NCBI GenBank assembly: GCA_029959555.1
Contig: JASCPI010000033.1
Location: forward strand, 1-58,315
Source of the DNA: Lysobacteraceae bacterium PS02065
GTDB lineage: Bacteria > Pseudomonadota > Gammaproteobacteria > Xanthomonadales > Rhodanobacteraceae
Direction: 5' to 3'
Length of the DNA stretch: 58,315 nucleotides
Shown here: positions 1 through 10,166 of the stretch, in pieces
How the letters are laid out: each line of letters opens with the position of its first letter
Numbering within the stretch: position 1 is the stretch's first letter
Position numbers and translations under genes: made by a program
Notes under the pieces: generated by a model
What the model was told of the DNA's origin: nothing
The model's database searches: none
Seen by the model: only the letters and a program-made list of their open reading frames with translations

Positions 1-77
1 CCGTGGTCCTTCTGGTGCTCCAGCACCATCCGAACGGCCCGCTCCTGTACCTCGGGGGAGAACTTTGACTTCTTCAT
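1..77 (-). CDS. IS3-family transposase OrfA, N-terminus (cut by window edge)
   Basis: Only the first 25 codons are in the window, starting at an ATG at 77. They read MKKSKFSPEVQERAVRMVLE followed by a short basic stretch. This is the usual beginning of IS3-family OrfA proteins, which carry a helix-turn-helix that binds the terminal repeats. In this family OrfA is normally joined to OrfB (DDE catalytic domain) by programmed frameshifting, but OrfB is not visible here. Identification rests on the N-terminal signature alone. Confidence 0.7.
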   Translation of the reverse strand, partial: MKKSKFSPEVQERAVRMVLEHQKDH

Positions 78-127
78 GGCTCCATCCTCTCAAGTGATGG
101 AGCCTCCGGGAAAGACGGGGCGATTCA
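1..127 (-). mobile_element. IS3-family insertion sequence, left end (partial)
   Basis: Read on the minus strand, the element appears to begin at base 127 with TGAATCGCCCCGTC, a sequence of the kind that opens many IS3-family inverted repeats. About 50 bases later it enters a transposase OrfA gene that runs off the window. A 9-base inverted repeat (GGCTCCATC / GATGGAGCC, 78-103) lies just before the orfA start codon. The other end and any target duplication are outside the window. The exact outer boundary is inferred from resemblance to IS3-family ends. The insertion sits in the 3' end of the large nuclease-ATPase gene and supplies that gene's present stop codon. Confidence 0.7.
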
Positions 128-3100
128 GGTTCCATAGGAACCAGTAGTGTGTCGTATTGGGATTGCTTTCCTCGCTGGTTGTGAACCCTTGGATGACGCT
201 GTGGACCTCGCTCGGATGCCGGTCAATGGCCTCCAGAATCGGCTGGAGGACTTGCTCGGCATCCGCATCTGACGCGCGCATCACAAATTGCTGAATGCGA
301 TCGGATATGGCCAGCTCCCTGTGAAAATTCCGGTCGCTCCCGTTGGGAGAACGATCGTGCTCAAGGTTCCAGCACTCCACGAGGTCTTCGCTGGCGCGTC
401 GGTGTGCGGCCACGGCCATAGGCTCGTTGGGAACCTGGCCTAGCATCGCGAGGACCTTCGCGTGCGCCTCGGCTCCGAATACCTCGGTGATGTCGAACCT
501 GACGTGCGCATCTTCGGCGATTTCCCCTTCGGTCCAGAATCGCCTGCGAACGTCTACGGCCGCGGCGGCGGAGACCGTGTCCGACGTGCGCCGCTTGTCG
601 TAGCGCTTCTTCACTTCGGCGTTCCAATCGCGGTCGGCAAGGGCGGCCTCGGTTGCGATGGCATTGACAGCGCGCAAGGCAAGAGCGGGGTTCGCGGTCC
701 ATACCTTGTCGTTCATGCCCCAGATGGCGTACCAACTGACTTCGTCGATCGGATGGGTTAGCGCGGCAATAAAGGCTTGGCGCACGCGCTGCGTCTGGGC
801 TTCCGTCAGGAGCTTGGAGAGCAGCAGCGGCACGACGAAGGCACAAGGGCGATCAGCCAGCATCGGAAACTGCTGCAAGCGGTCGATGGTTCCCCACTGG
901 TCGGCGTGTCTGGAGATTTCGGAGCAAATGACGTCGATGCACCACTCCTTCTCTTCCGGCAACATCTCGTCCCAGTGATCGCGGACGCAGATGGCAGCTA
1001 CAAATCCCGGAGCGTTGCGGCTGTTGTCGGGATGTTCCGCAGTGCGGTCCATGCCCCGAGCACTTGCCAGCTTCTCCCCCCACCGCGAAGGGTCCGCAGA
1101 GCCGGCATCGCGCTGGAAGATCTGGAGGCCCCACATGTAAACACTCAGACGGGCATTCATCTCGACCAGCTTCTTCGCGCTCTCGTCAATGAGTTGCTGA
1201 ACTTCCGGAGCCGGAGGCTTGGGTTCGAGGCGGATGTAATTCTGCGGAGGGTCCTCGCCGTCCGTTGGCGATGTTTCGCCCGCTGCGGGCTGGTCGGGGG
1301 CCACTTCGTACTGGCGGAAGTCCATCCGGTGAAGGGCGAGTTGCCATGTGAGGTCGTGGCCGTTGCGTTTGTCTGGCGCGGGGAGTGCCGCGATGTAGCG
1401 GTCGATGATGGCGTGAGCCCGCGGAGCCAGAGGGCCGAGTTGCAGGGTTGCGATGGCGGCTTCAAGGTCTTGCTTGCGGTGCGGTAGCGCGTTCGACTTC
1501 CTCCGCTCATCATCATAGAACTTGTTTTCGACACGGAGGCTCGGGAGCAATCCTGTGAGGCTCGAATTCCGGTGCTCGCCGGCCATGCGGCTGCGATCGA
1601 TCTCGATGTAGTCCTGCACCGACAGCAACACCAGAAGGCTCTCGCCTGACCGGTGAGGATGGGCAGTTGCCACGCTTGCGACGACGGCTGCGAGCGCGGC
1701 GGAATCGCTGCACTGGAGGACTTTGAGCAGTACCGCGTCGAGGTCCGCGGGATGAGATCTGGCGTAGTCGAGCAACCACCTCTCGAAGGCCATCAGCAGC
1801 GATTGGAGCGCGTAGGGCCCAACGCTCATCCCGCGATAGAGGCTCCAGAGACGGGGGTTCACCCATTGCTTCCGAGTGCTCCCATTGGCAAACGTGAGTT
1901 CTACTTCCCAGGCGGGTTCGAGGGGGTCACGGAGACGCGGATGCGCGTACCACTCGGCACTGTGATTGAAGACCTGGATCAGGAAGTCGAGGCCCTTTCT
2001 CGGATGGTGCGTAAGCAGGTTGATCCAAGGCCCACGGAAGGCGCTGGCAGGGAAGAAATCATGGCGCAGGTGTTCCTTGATGCCGAAGTAAAGATCAACG
2101 TCGATGGATGAGCGGCCATAGCGTTCCGCGCGTAGAGATTCCTCCGTGGCGAGGAAGGTATCCAGTGCGACGGAGATAACGAGGTCCGGCAGGTCGCGCG
2201 CGGCGGGCGCACCGTCGAAGCCAGCAAGGAGAATGTCGCGGAATTCATCGGCAACGCGATCGCGGCGGCGCTCGTCCTTGATCTGCCCGCGCAGGACGGC
2301 TTCAAAGCGCGCGGGGTCGGCCTTCGGGATCTTGGCAATCACTTTCAAGATGCGTTGGCGCGTGTCTCGTCCCCTGTAGTGGTCAAAGCACGGGAGGAGC
2401 CAATGGGCAATGCCGGCAACATGTTCGGCCGCGTCGATGTCAGGTGCCCACCAGCTGACGCCGCGCACGGCATCCTCGACCAATGCGAGAAGCAGCGGCG
2501 CGTCCTCCTTTCCGAAACTGCCTATGTTGCGGCGCGCCAGACTCACGACGGTTGCCCAGACCGCGCCTTCCGGCACGCTCAGGATTGAGCTGTGGCCGCG
2601 CACGTCGGCAAGCCACTCTGGCGACGTCACACAGGCGACGCGCAGGAGGTGGATGACCCGCTTGAAGATCGCCCGGTCGTTGGCGAGCAGCTCGGCCTCG
2701 TGCCGCGTCAGGAACTCTGAAGCCGAGGGTGCCTTGAGCAGCGAGACCAACGTGTCGTCACGGAACTGGGCAGGCACGTCGGCCTCTGCGATGGCCGCGC
2801 TGAACAGCCGGTCCGCTGCGGGTGCGTCGCGGTCGACCAGTTCTGCAACCCACTTTCGGTACGAGCGGCGCACTGCAGGATGCGGCCCTATCGCTGACGA
2901 CAAAGCCTTGAACGCCGCCTCATCCGTGAGGTGCTGTTCCTCGATCCATTGCAGGATGGCCCAGTCCTCGAGGACGTCGTGCGTCGTCGCCACGAGCAAA
3001 GCATTGGCGTCAGGCGAAACAACGAGGGAGTCCTGTTTGAGAAGGGATATGGCTGCGGGATTGAGTCCCGAAGCTGACACGTAGTCCGACAAGGCACGAG

Positions 3101-4736
3101 CCCTGCGCACCGCCAGCTCCTGCAACGCCACCTCGCGCTGGCGCGGCATGCCATCGGCAGGATTCTGGTCCGCGCGTACGATCTGCCGCCAGAAGACAGC
3201 GCGGAAATCGCGTTCGTTCTCCGGAAGCGGGCGTCCCGCATCCCACGGAATCTCCAGTGCCTTGTCGATGAAGTAAGGGTTGCGCAGGACCTCGCGCAGG
3301 GCGGAGCTGGCAAGTGGCACTGCCAGCGACGGAAAGGAGGCTTGGATCTCCTGCAACTCGGCGTCGTCAAGCGGTGGAACTTCGATGACCGCGTAATCAA
3401 TTCCTGCCGGCTGGAGAAAGCTGGCCTGTACCTGCTCCACGGAATAGTCGCGGCAGGTCATGAGGATACCGAGGCCATCGTCGCCCTGGGCGAGCGTCAT
3501 GAGGTCGCTGAACGCGTCGCGCGTAGGTTTCTCAAGCAGGCGCTCGACGCTCTCGATAACGAGCACCTTGCGGCCCTGCGCGCCGAGCATTGCCTGAAGC
3601 TCTGTGGCGCGCGCCGGAATCTGGCTGTTGTGGAGTGTTTCGTCGATGTGAGCGACAGCGAATTCCTCGACCCGGAACCCGAAAGCGAAGAATTCACGGG
3701 AGAGAAGGGCTACCGCTTCCTTGCCGATGACGGATTTGCCGCTGCCGGCTGGCCCTGCTATCAGGACGACCTGCTTCGCCTCGATGGCCGCAAGCACCTT
3801 CTGGACGATGCCGGCGCGACGCAGGTGAAAGGCCGGCCCGATCGTCGTGCGGATCTTCCGCAAAACGAACTCCGTGTGGTTCTTCAGTGCCGTCAGTACT
3901 CGCTGCTCGTTCGCGCCCACCTCGCCGTACGCCTGGACGAGATCGGCTGGAAGGTCGACGCGTTTCAGGCTACGCGCGGCTGGTCCTGACTCGCTGGCAA
4001 AGGCCAAGAGAGCGTTCCACGCAGACGTTGCGCTGGCGACGGGATCTGGATCGATAGACTTGAGGGCGAGCAACGTCTTGATGTGCGCCTCGGTCTGGCG
4101 GGTGGAGGTGTGCAGGTCGAGGCTCAGGACGTGAAGCAGGCGCAGGAAGGGCCACAGGTCTTTGGCAGTGACGTGCGCTCTTTCCAGTGCGCTGACGATC
4201 TCGCAGAGCTCGTTGCATTGGTGAACAGACTTCTTCGAAATGAACCCGTTGAGGGAGAGCCGTCGTTGAAACTCTTCGTCGTCAGCCGCCCCTCTGGCAC
4301 AGTCGAGCAGCCCGACGAAATTCTCGAGAAGCGTGTTCGTGCCACGCATCGTCACGAGCACAAAGCGGTCGTGCTGGGAATTGAAAGGCTCGGCCTTCTT
4401 GAAGTCCTTCCAGAAATCGCCAATAGCCTTCTTGCATTCATCGTCGGCGGCACTGACGGTGAAGGTGCGTTTCACCTGCCCGACGAGCCGCGCTGTCGCC
4501 GGGCCTGAGCGCGCGCAGACGACGAGAAGGTCATCTGTATTGAAGCCGAGATGCTCGGTCTGGAAATGGACCTCGGTGACGCTGGTATCGGTCAAGATCG
4601 GCGGGATGCTACGGACGAGGAGCTGGGCCAACCAGTAAGCCCCTACGTGTTGCTCGAAGAACACACCCTCGCCGCCCGTAGCAACTGGGCTTGACACGCG
4701 GTTCGGACTTGGGTCATCCACGGGATCCAACGACAT
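90..4736 (-). pseudogene. Cap4/DUF4297-like nuclease fused to STAND-type ATPase, 3' end truncated by an IS
   Basis: This 1548-residue frame has two recognisable parts. The N-terminus shows GGEGVFFEQH (residues 21-30), a DD pair at 68-69 and QVK at 87-89. That E...D...QxK spacing is typical of the PD-(D/E)XK nuclease found in Cap4/DUF4297 defence proteins. A P-loop ATPase follows: Walker A GPAGSGKS (328-335), a Walker-B-like KVLVIESVERL (390-400) and TCRDY near 427-431, a sensor-like motif seen in STAND/NACHT proteins. The remaining ~1000 residues are probably a helical sensor region as in Avs-type proteins, but I see no clear repeat unit. The last 11 residues (NRPVFPGGSIT) are read from the IS3 end, so the native C-terminus is lost; how much is missing is unknown. 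The gene diverges from the DUF4917 gene across 276 bases. Antiviral sensing followed by DNA cleavage is inferred. It may still yield a protein, so calling it a pseudogene reflects the truncation only. Confidence 0.68.
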
Positions 4737-5012
4737 CCCCTACGTTCTCCCGACCGGCGGGAGTGCTCCGCAAGTTTATGTCCGCAGCATGGAAATGCAA
4801 AAAATCAGACGTCACCCTGCTTCAAGTGAGGTTTGCGGGGCAGTCGAACTAGCTCGGCATTGCAACTGTTGAAGGTCCGCTACAGGCCGGAAGCGGACGT
4901 GCAGTAAAAAGTCGCGTGGACGAGATTAGGGAACTAGCATCAAGGGACTGGCTGCAACGGATGTCCGCAACCATTTCGTCGTAGTGAATGCCATCAGAGG
5001 AAGGGAGCTCCC

Positions 5013-6056
5013 ATGACGTATCAGGTCAGACTTTGGCGCGAGCTATATGCGCACTACAGGGGCGGCGGCCTCATCCTCGGAAACGGGACCTCTCGCGCCT
5101 TCGACGCCAGATTCAGCTACGAAAGCCTGTACGAGGCAGCCCGAGAACAGGGCCACCTTGATGAAGAGGTTCGCTCCGTGTTCGAAGCCCTCGAAACTCA
5201 AGATTTCGAGCAGGTCCTGCGCGACCTAGGGACAAGCGCGCGCGTCATCAATGCCCTCGGCGGCGAAGCCACTCGGCTCAACGATGCCTACGCGATTGTT
5301 CGTGACGCACTGATAAGTACGGTACGACACGTTCATCCGAATCATGCGCAAGTGGCCGATCAACTTCCTGCAGCTGCGGCCTTCATGCGCAACTTTCGGA
5401 CAGTTGCATCGCTCAACTACGACGTCCTCGTCTACTGGGCCATGCTGCGTGGAAACAGCACCTCTGGCGCTAGGCATCTATTCAAGGACGCATTTCACGC
5501 GGGCGGATTCGACGTTAACTGGCAGCGATTTCGCGAGCCTTTGAATGGGGAAGATGTAACCCTGGTGTGCTATCCGCATGGTCATCTGGCGATGATTCGC
5601 GATCAGCACACCGTGTGTCGCAAGCTACGCGGCGATGGTGCAACCCCGCTACTTGAGTCCATCGCCCAGAACTGGGAGATGGGTGTGAGCCCCGTATTCG
5701 TGTCGGAAGGCACGACCGCGATGAAGCTATCGACAATCGCATGCAATACGTACCTTAGCGTCGTCCAGAAGCAAATTCTGCCCGACCTGCCAGTGCATGC
5801 TGCCGTAGACGGTGCGGCCGCCGCACGTCGTACCGTCGTCTTTCTCGGCTGGCGGGTGCAGGAGCAGGATGTTCACATCCTGCAAGCGCTCGGCGAGCCC
5901 GTCGACAGCCTTGCAGTTGGCGTAAACCCGCGCGACGAGCGCCTTGCTCACGAGCAACGTCGACTGGAAGCTCTGATCCGCCAGCATTGCGAGGTGCGGA
6001 GTCCTTTCGACTGGTTCGACTATCAAAGTCCGGGCTGTTGGATCGTAGAGGAGTGA
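5013..6056 (+). CDS. DUF4917 family protein (SIR2-like)
   Basis: The 347-residue product opens with a nucleotide-binding-like loop LILGNGTSRAFDARFSYESL (residues 20-39), the hallmark of DUF4917 proteins. SLNYD (133-137) and YPHGHL (187-192) follow, in the places where SIR2-fold proteins have their TTNYD and L-HG motifs. Near the C-terminus FLGWRVQEQDVHIL resembles the SIR2 strand that ends in an acidic residue. SIR2-like domains in defence loci often degrade NAD+, and that role here is inference; the catalytic residues are not those of a canonical sirtuin. The ATG is preceded by GAAGGGAGCTCCC, an acceptable ribosome site. The gene is divergent from the nuclease-ATPase and 195 bases upstream of the DUF4209 gene on the same strand. 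Confidence 0.68.
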   Translation: MTYQVRLWRELYAHYRGGGLILGNGTSRAFDARFSYESLYEAAREQGHLDEEVRSVFEALETQDFEQVLRDLGTSARVINALGGEATRLNDAYAIVRDALISTVRHVHPNHAQVADQLPAAAAFMRNFRTVASLNYDVLVYWAMLRGNSTSGARHLFKDAFHAGGFDVNWQRFREPLNGEDVTLVCYPHGHLAMIRDQHTVCRKLRGDGATPLLESIAQNWEMGVSPVFVSEGTTAMKLSTIACNTYLSVVQKQILPDLPVHAAVDGAAAARRTVVFLGWRVQEQDVHILQALGEPVDSLAVGVNPRDERLAHEQRRLEALIRQHCEVRSPFDWFDYQSPGCWIVEE

Positions 6057-6251
6057 ACCATCTTGACGTGCGGGTGCAATGCAGCGAGCTCTGGGGCGCG
6101 CTCGTTCGACACGCGCAGATTGCAATCTCACGCACCAAGATTACGACTAAAGTTATCTGGCCCTTCTTCCAACAACTTTCGCCTTCTGTAAGTGTGTTTC
6201 AAGGTGGGCTATAGACCTTGCTCTAGGCCTCTCTCAAAGCTAGGACTCTCC

Positions 6252-8153
6252 ATGCCCATCGTCAAGCGCCCGGACATTCCGCTTACCCTCAAAGACCTCA
6301 TTGACAGCGGCTGGCGTGAGATCGTTGTGCCCGTCATCGAGGATGGTTACACCTTTGCATGGCAACCTCTTTCGAGGGGAGCCGAGTCTGCATTCGAGGC
6401 CGGCAACGAAGGCAAGTCACGCGCGCTCTGGGCTCTCGCGGATGCGGTCTCGATGATGTTGTCACCTAGGTCACAAGCCTCGCCATTTGGCGCCTCGTTT
6501 CAGACGTCGGAGGGTCGCAGCGCCATTCCCTCTGACTTCTCTGCTGAGGAGTTGGATGTGCTCGGTCAGTTCGTTGCTCACGTTGATGAGCCGTGGCTCC
6601 GTGCGCGCCTTGCAGACCTGGTTTGGTTTCAGCAACGCCCCCGCAAGGGCGACATGCTCCTCACTGCTGTTGATGCGTACCGGTTGATGCCACTGACGCG
6701 TGAGCTGTGGCTGGCCGGTTCGGAGGATGCATGGCGCCGCGGTCTGAGCCTCGCTCGCATGGCGGGCCAAGGCGCAAGCACGGCTTCGCAGGAGATGGAG
6801 GCGGCATTGCTCAGGGTCTTGGACGACGATGACGCTGATCCCCGCTTCAAGCTTAGTGTCGCCCAACTCGTTCTCGAAACCGGGTTCGCGGAGACGCGAC
6901 AGCTTTCTATCGCTGAGGACCTTGTGGAGATGGGCATGCGCGCCGGGGCGGCTGGAGACGGCTTCCTGGCCAGAGATGCATTCTCTCTTGCGCGACATTT
7001 CTTCAAGCGCCAACGGAACGAGATCCGTAGAGCCGACATGGGCGCAGCCATCGCCGAATCATGGGTAGCAGATGCCAAGGCTAAGATTGCCGGGGACGCG
7101 CCTGGCAACACCGTTGCTGCATCGTTCTTTGAGAACGCGATTCAGGCCTTTCGGACCGTTCCGAGAAGCGAAAGAGTCCGTCTCAACACCGAGGCACGTC
7201 TTCGTGAGGTTCAGGTGCAGCTCGGGGAGGCCGGCGCGCGAGCGGTGTCTGAGATGGGGACTGTCACCTCTTCATCGATTGACATCACTGACCTGATCAA
7301 TCAATCGAGGTCCGCGGTCAGTGGCAAGGATGCACTCGAGGCGTTGAAGGCGTTTGCCTTGCTCTACGTAGGCCCAGATGTCGTCAAACTGCGCGCGGAG
7401 ACGCAGGCAAACCGTCGGAAATTCGTGCTTTCTAGGCTTTTCGGCACCACAAGCCTGAGCCCGGATGGGCGTGTCATAGCACGTCAGAGTGCCGGCAACC
7501 TGAGTGGTGAGGACAGTGAAGATCAGCTTCTTGCATCCATGATCCGCGATCATCAGATCACGGTAGGCTTGGTGATTCAGGGCCAGATGCTACCGGCCAT
7601 CGACGTTCTGCGCGCCGAACACAACTTCACCTTGCTGGACTTCGTGAATCTCGCGGCTGCCTGTCCACTCATCCCGCCGGGGCGTGAGTACCAGGTTGGA
7701 AAGGCGCTTCTTGCCGGGTTGAACGGCGACTTCGACATCGCTCTCCATCTCCTGTCGCCGCAGGTCGAGAATCTCGTCCGATATCACTTGAAGCAAGCTG
7801 GCATCTTGACGACACGTGTCGACAAAGAGGGCATCGAGAATGAAATTGGGTTGAGTAGCCTCATGGACCTGCCCGACGTCGACGAGGTGCTGTCGGCCAA
7901 TGTGGCATTCGAGATCCGCGCCATGTTCTGCAACCCGCATGGCCCCAATCTACGCAACGATGTTGCGCATGGCTTGGTAGACGACGGCCAGGCTAACTCC
8001 CTGCCGTCCGCGTACGTGTGGTGGATGATGCTTCGCTTGGTGTTCGTGTTTTGGTGGAATAGCATGCGAACCGCTACTCAGGCGGGCAGCAATGACGCCG
8101 CTGAGGAAACGCAATCCAACCAACAAGACGAACAACTGCCGGACAAGTCCTGA
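6252..8153 (+). CDS. DUF4209 protein with HEPN-type RNase motif
   Basis: From the ATG at 6252 (AGGAC seven bases upstream) the product is 633 residues. An earlier in-frame start at 6192 has no ribosome site. Most of the protein is alpha-helical and lacks familiar motifs. The C-terminal part (about 540-610) matches DUF4209 and contains PNLRNDVAHGL, with Arg568 and His573 forming the RxxxxH signature of HEPN ribonucleases. A hydrophobic tryptophan-rich helix (YVWWMMLRLVFVFWW) follows, then an acidic, glutamine-rich tail. HEPN domains in toxin-antitoxin and phage-defence systems cleave RNA, so an RNase effector role is plausible but inferred. It probably belongs with the DUF4917 gene upstream. 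Base composition is visibly less GC-rich than in the core genes further right. Confidence 0.66.
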   Translation: MPIVKRPDIPLTLKDLIDSGWREIVVPVIEDGYTFAWQPLSRGAESAFEAGNEGKSRALWALADAVSMMLSPRSQASPFGASFQTSEGRSAIPSDFSAEELDVLGQFVAHVDEPWLRARLADLVWFQQRPRKGDMLLTAVDAYRLMPLTRELWLAGSEDAWRRGLSLARMAGQGASTASQEMEAALLRVLDDDDADPRFKLSVAQLVLETGFAETRQLSIAEDLVEMGMRAGAAGDGFLARDAFSLARHFFKRQRNEIRRADMGAAIAESWVADAKAKIAGDAPGNTVAASFFENAIQAFRTVPRSERVRLNTEARLREVQVQLGEAGARAVSEMGTVTSSSIDITDLINQSRSAVSGKDALEALKAFALLYVGPDVVKLRAETQANRRKFVLSRLFGTTSLSPDGRVIARQSAGNLSGEDSEDQLLASMIRDHQITVGLVIQGQMLPAIDVLRAEHNFTLLDFVNLAAACPLIPPGREYQVGKALLAGLNGDFDIALHLLSPQVENLVRYHLKQAGILTTRVDKEGIENEIGLSSLMDLPDVDEVLSANVAFEIRAMFCNPHGPNLRNDVAHGLVDDGQANSLPSAYVWWMMLRLVFVFWWNSMRTATQAGSNDAAEETQSNQQDEQLPDKS

Positions 8154-8440
8154 GCTTCGCCCTCGTCTTCTTGGCTGCTCCTAGCCGGAGAATTGACCGT
8201 CTATCGCCACCAACGTCGACCGCCTTCGCCACAGAGGTTGACCGTGCTCGCCGTGTGAGTTGCCAGGCATACGCTCAGACGATCTGGTACTCATGAACAT
8301 CGGCAAGAGGTGAACGAAGATACCGATCTCACTCCATCCGCGGATCCGGCTAAGGTGAGCGAGCTGTCCGGCATCGTAGCCGGGCACTTTGGTGATCATG
8401 AGCGCCGGCACAAACGGCCCTAGGACGCCGGACTGCGGCA

Positions 8441-9313
8441 CTAAGCTGTCGGCTCTGCAGAACATGGGTGCTCTCGTAGCAAAGCAGGCAGGCGCTCGTG
8501 CAAAGATCGTCGGCCATGGCAACGCAAGCGTCGAGTTGGCTTGTACCACTCGTAGAATGCCACCCCCGAGAGAATGTACTCCTGAGCATGGAGTGTGCCG
8601 TCTTCCGCTTGACGGATGCTTACCTGCCACAGACCGGATCCGCTCATTCCCGCGAGCTTGGTGGGCACATCAGGGGCTACCGTCGGTACATTAACGTCGA
8701 TGTAGTCGAAGCCCTCGTACTCGAACTCGTGCGGCCTCGCGGCTAGAGCGCAAAGACCCTGCACTCCGTGCACTTGCTCGAAGCCCCGTTCGGACTCCAA
8801 CGTCACAGCGCCCTCAGCAGGCACGCCGCACGAAAACCAGAAGCCCTGATCGAGCTCCAAGTAGTTCCCTGAGAGCTTAGCGATGCGACGGTCGAGGTCG
8901 TACGGCACCTTCTCGTTACGCACCATCGCACTTGCGCTGCCAGCTTTGGGCAGGAAGATCAGCGCTAGATCCGGGCCGTTGCCGTCGTCAGAGCCCCGCG
9001 CCAAGCGTGCGAACACCAGATGATCGCATCGGAAAACGCAGTGACGCAGCTTTCCACTCCAGTCCACCAACACCGCGACACTGTCGCCAGCTTCGAGCTG
9101 CTCGGCCACGTGGTCGGCTGTGAGGAAGGCGAGGCGACCTGCGACTTTTACTACAGTGCCAGACCCGGACATCTCGCTCTTGATGCCCTCAGGCCGCCTG
9201 CGTACTGAGGTGAAGCTGACGGAGTGCGAAGCCAACCGCTCGGCTATGTCGTCGTGCAGCTCTTCTGGGAAGTCACTGATGTGGAGTCGACGAGAGGTGA
9301 CGCTTTCGCACAT
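8441..9313 (-). CDS. Trypsin-like serine protease
   Basis: The 290-residue product keeps the order and context of a chymotrypsin-fold catalytic triad: His68 in FLTADHV, Asp115 in GPDLALIFL and Ser224 in AGMSGSGLW. An SGSGTVV strand (49-55) precedes the His motif, as in family S1. No signal peptide or membrane segment is evident, so it is probably cytoplasmic, which is unusual for a trypsin-like enzyme. Stand-alone or fused trypsin-like proteases occur in Avs1 and some other defence systems, which fits the neighbours. It converges on the DUF4209 gene and is divergent from the metal-efflux genes. The substrate is unknown. Confidence 0.75.
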   Translation of the reverse strand: MCESVTSRRLHISDFPEELHDDIAERLASHSVSFTSVRRRPEGIKSEMSGSGTVVKVAGRLAFLTADHVAEQLEAGDSVAVLVDWSGKLRHCVFRCDHLVFARLARGSDDGNGPDLALIFLPKAGSASAMVRNEKVPYDLDRRIAKLSGNYLELDQGFWFSCGVPAEGAVTLESERGFEQVHGVQGLCALAARPHEFEYEGFDYIDVNVPTVAPDVPTKLAGMSGSGLWQVSIRQAEDGTLHAQEYILSGVAFYEWYKPTRRLRCHGRRSLHERLPALLREHPCSAEPTA

Positions 9314-9490
9314 AGCAAACTTCTCCTGAGTGACTCATCCAGATGCCGTTCCGATTGGACGCGATGCGCTGCGAGTACGGCTAGCTTAGAAAATAGACGT
9401 CCATATGACGGTGGCGGGTGCCGCATCTGTTACAATATTTCATGCAGCTCTGTAATAGTATCCGTGGGCAAGCGCCCCTACACTGCTCGC

Positions 9491-9862
9491 ATGTCATCTT
9501 CGAAGTCCACCTTCACGCTAAGCAGGCTGCGCCGGTCCACTGCGATCGGGCTGTTCCTGCTGGTCGTGTTCGTGCTCAGGATTGGCATGGTGGCGGCGTG
9601 TACCCCCAACGACATCGCTGAGAACCTCTCAGACAAGGCATCGAGCTCAGTTGCTGCCCAAGTTGACAGTGGGACGTCTGGCGACACGGATCCACAGCAC
9701 GTCGAGGGTCACTGCCTGCATTGTGGTTGCCACTACGCCGCCGCGCTGGCGCCCGACATGGCTCAAGTTGCCGCGTCCTTGCCTGGTGCTGCCCACGTGC
9801 CATACCGCGATGCCGCGGTGATGGCTCGTGTTGAACCCGACTTGCGTCCGCCGATCGTCTGA
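9491..9862 (+). CDS. Small secreted or membrane-anchored Cys/His protein at the czcI position
   Basis: The 123-residue frame starts at the ATG at 9491. A basic start and one hydrophobic segment (about 17-35) act as a signal or anchor. A polar region follows, then HCLHCGCHY (about 75-83), which looks suited to binding a soft metal ion. In czc operons a small protein of this kind (CzcI, or DUF2946-type) often precedes czcC and is thought to modulate metal efflux. Assignment rests on position and the Cys/His cluster, since overall similarity is too weak to name it firmly. A longer frame opening at 9224 overlaps the protease start and is unlikely to be used. Confidence 0.5.
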   Translation: MSSSKSTFTLSRLRRSTAIGLFLLVVFVLRIGMVAACTPNDIAENLSDKASSSVAAQVDSGTSGDTDPQHVEGHCLHCGCHYAAALAPDMAQVAASLPGAAHVPYRDAAVMARVEPDLRPPIV

Positions 9863-10166
9863 TCGAACTGTGCGGCCAGTGTTAGTGGCCTGTACGTGAC
9901 GCTTCGAAACCCGAAGATCTTCCGGTCTCTGCTTCTCTGACGCGAGCTCGCTTGAGCTTGTGCGGGCGCGTGCGCGCTCGCGCAACTACGTCCGCACGCT
10001 GCGGCGTGCGCGTGACACTGGATAGACCGGGGCGTCACCTCTCCGCACACACGCTGGTGCACCGAGACACGAGGCGGTATCCGCCTGCGATGTCTTCTCG
10101 AAACCCATCTCGCGCTCACGTGGCCGCGTGCTTTAGCGCGCAGCAAAGACATGCACTGGAGTTCCC
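9863..10166 (+). other. Intergenic stretch between the small Cys/His gene and czcC
   Basis: About 304 bases without a convincing gene. Alternating GCGC runs occur around 9960-10015. I see no clear terminator or regulator-binding palindrome. The czcC promoter or a processed leader may lie here. Confidence 0.4.

Noticed and set aside
8181..8630. 149-codon minus-strand frame overlapping the protease 3' end
   Set aside because: No ribosome site, erratic composition and overlap with the protease; the 287 bases after the DUF4209 gene otherwise show nothing clear.
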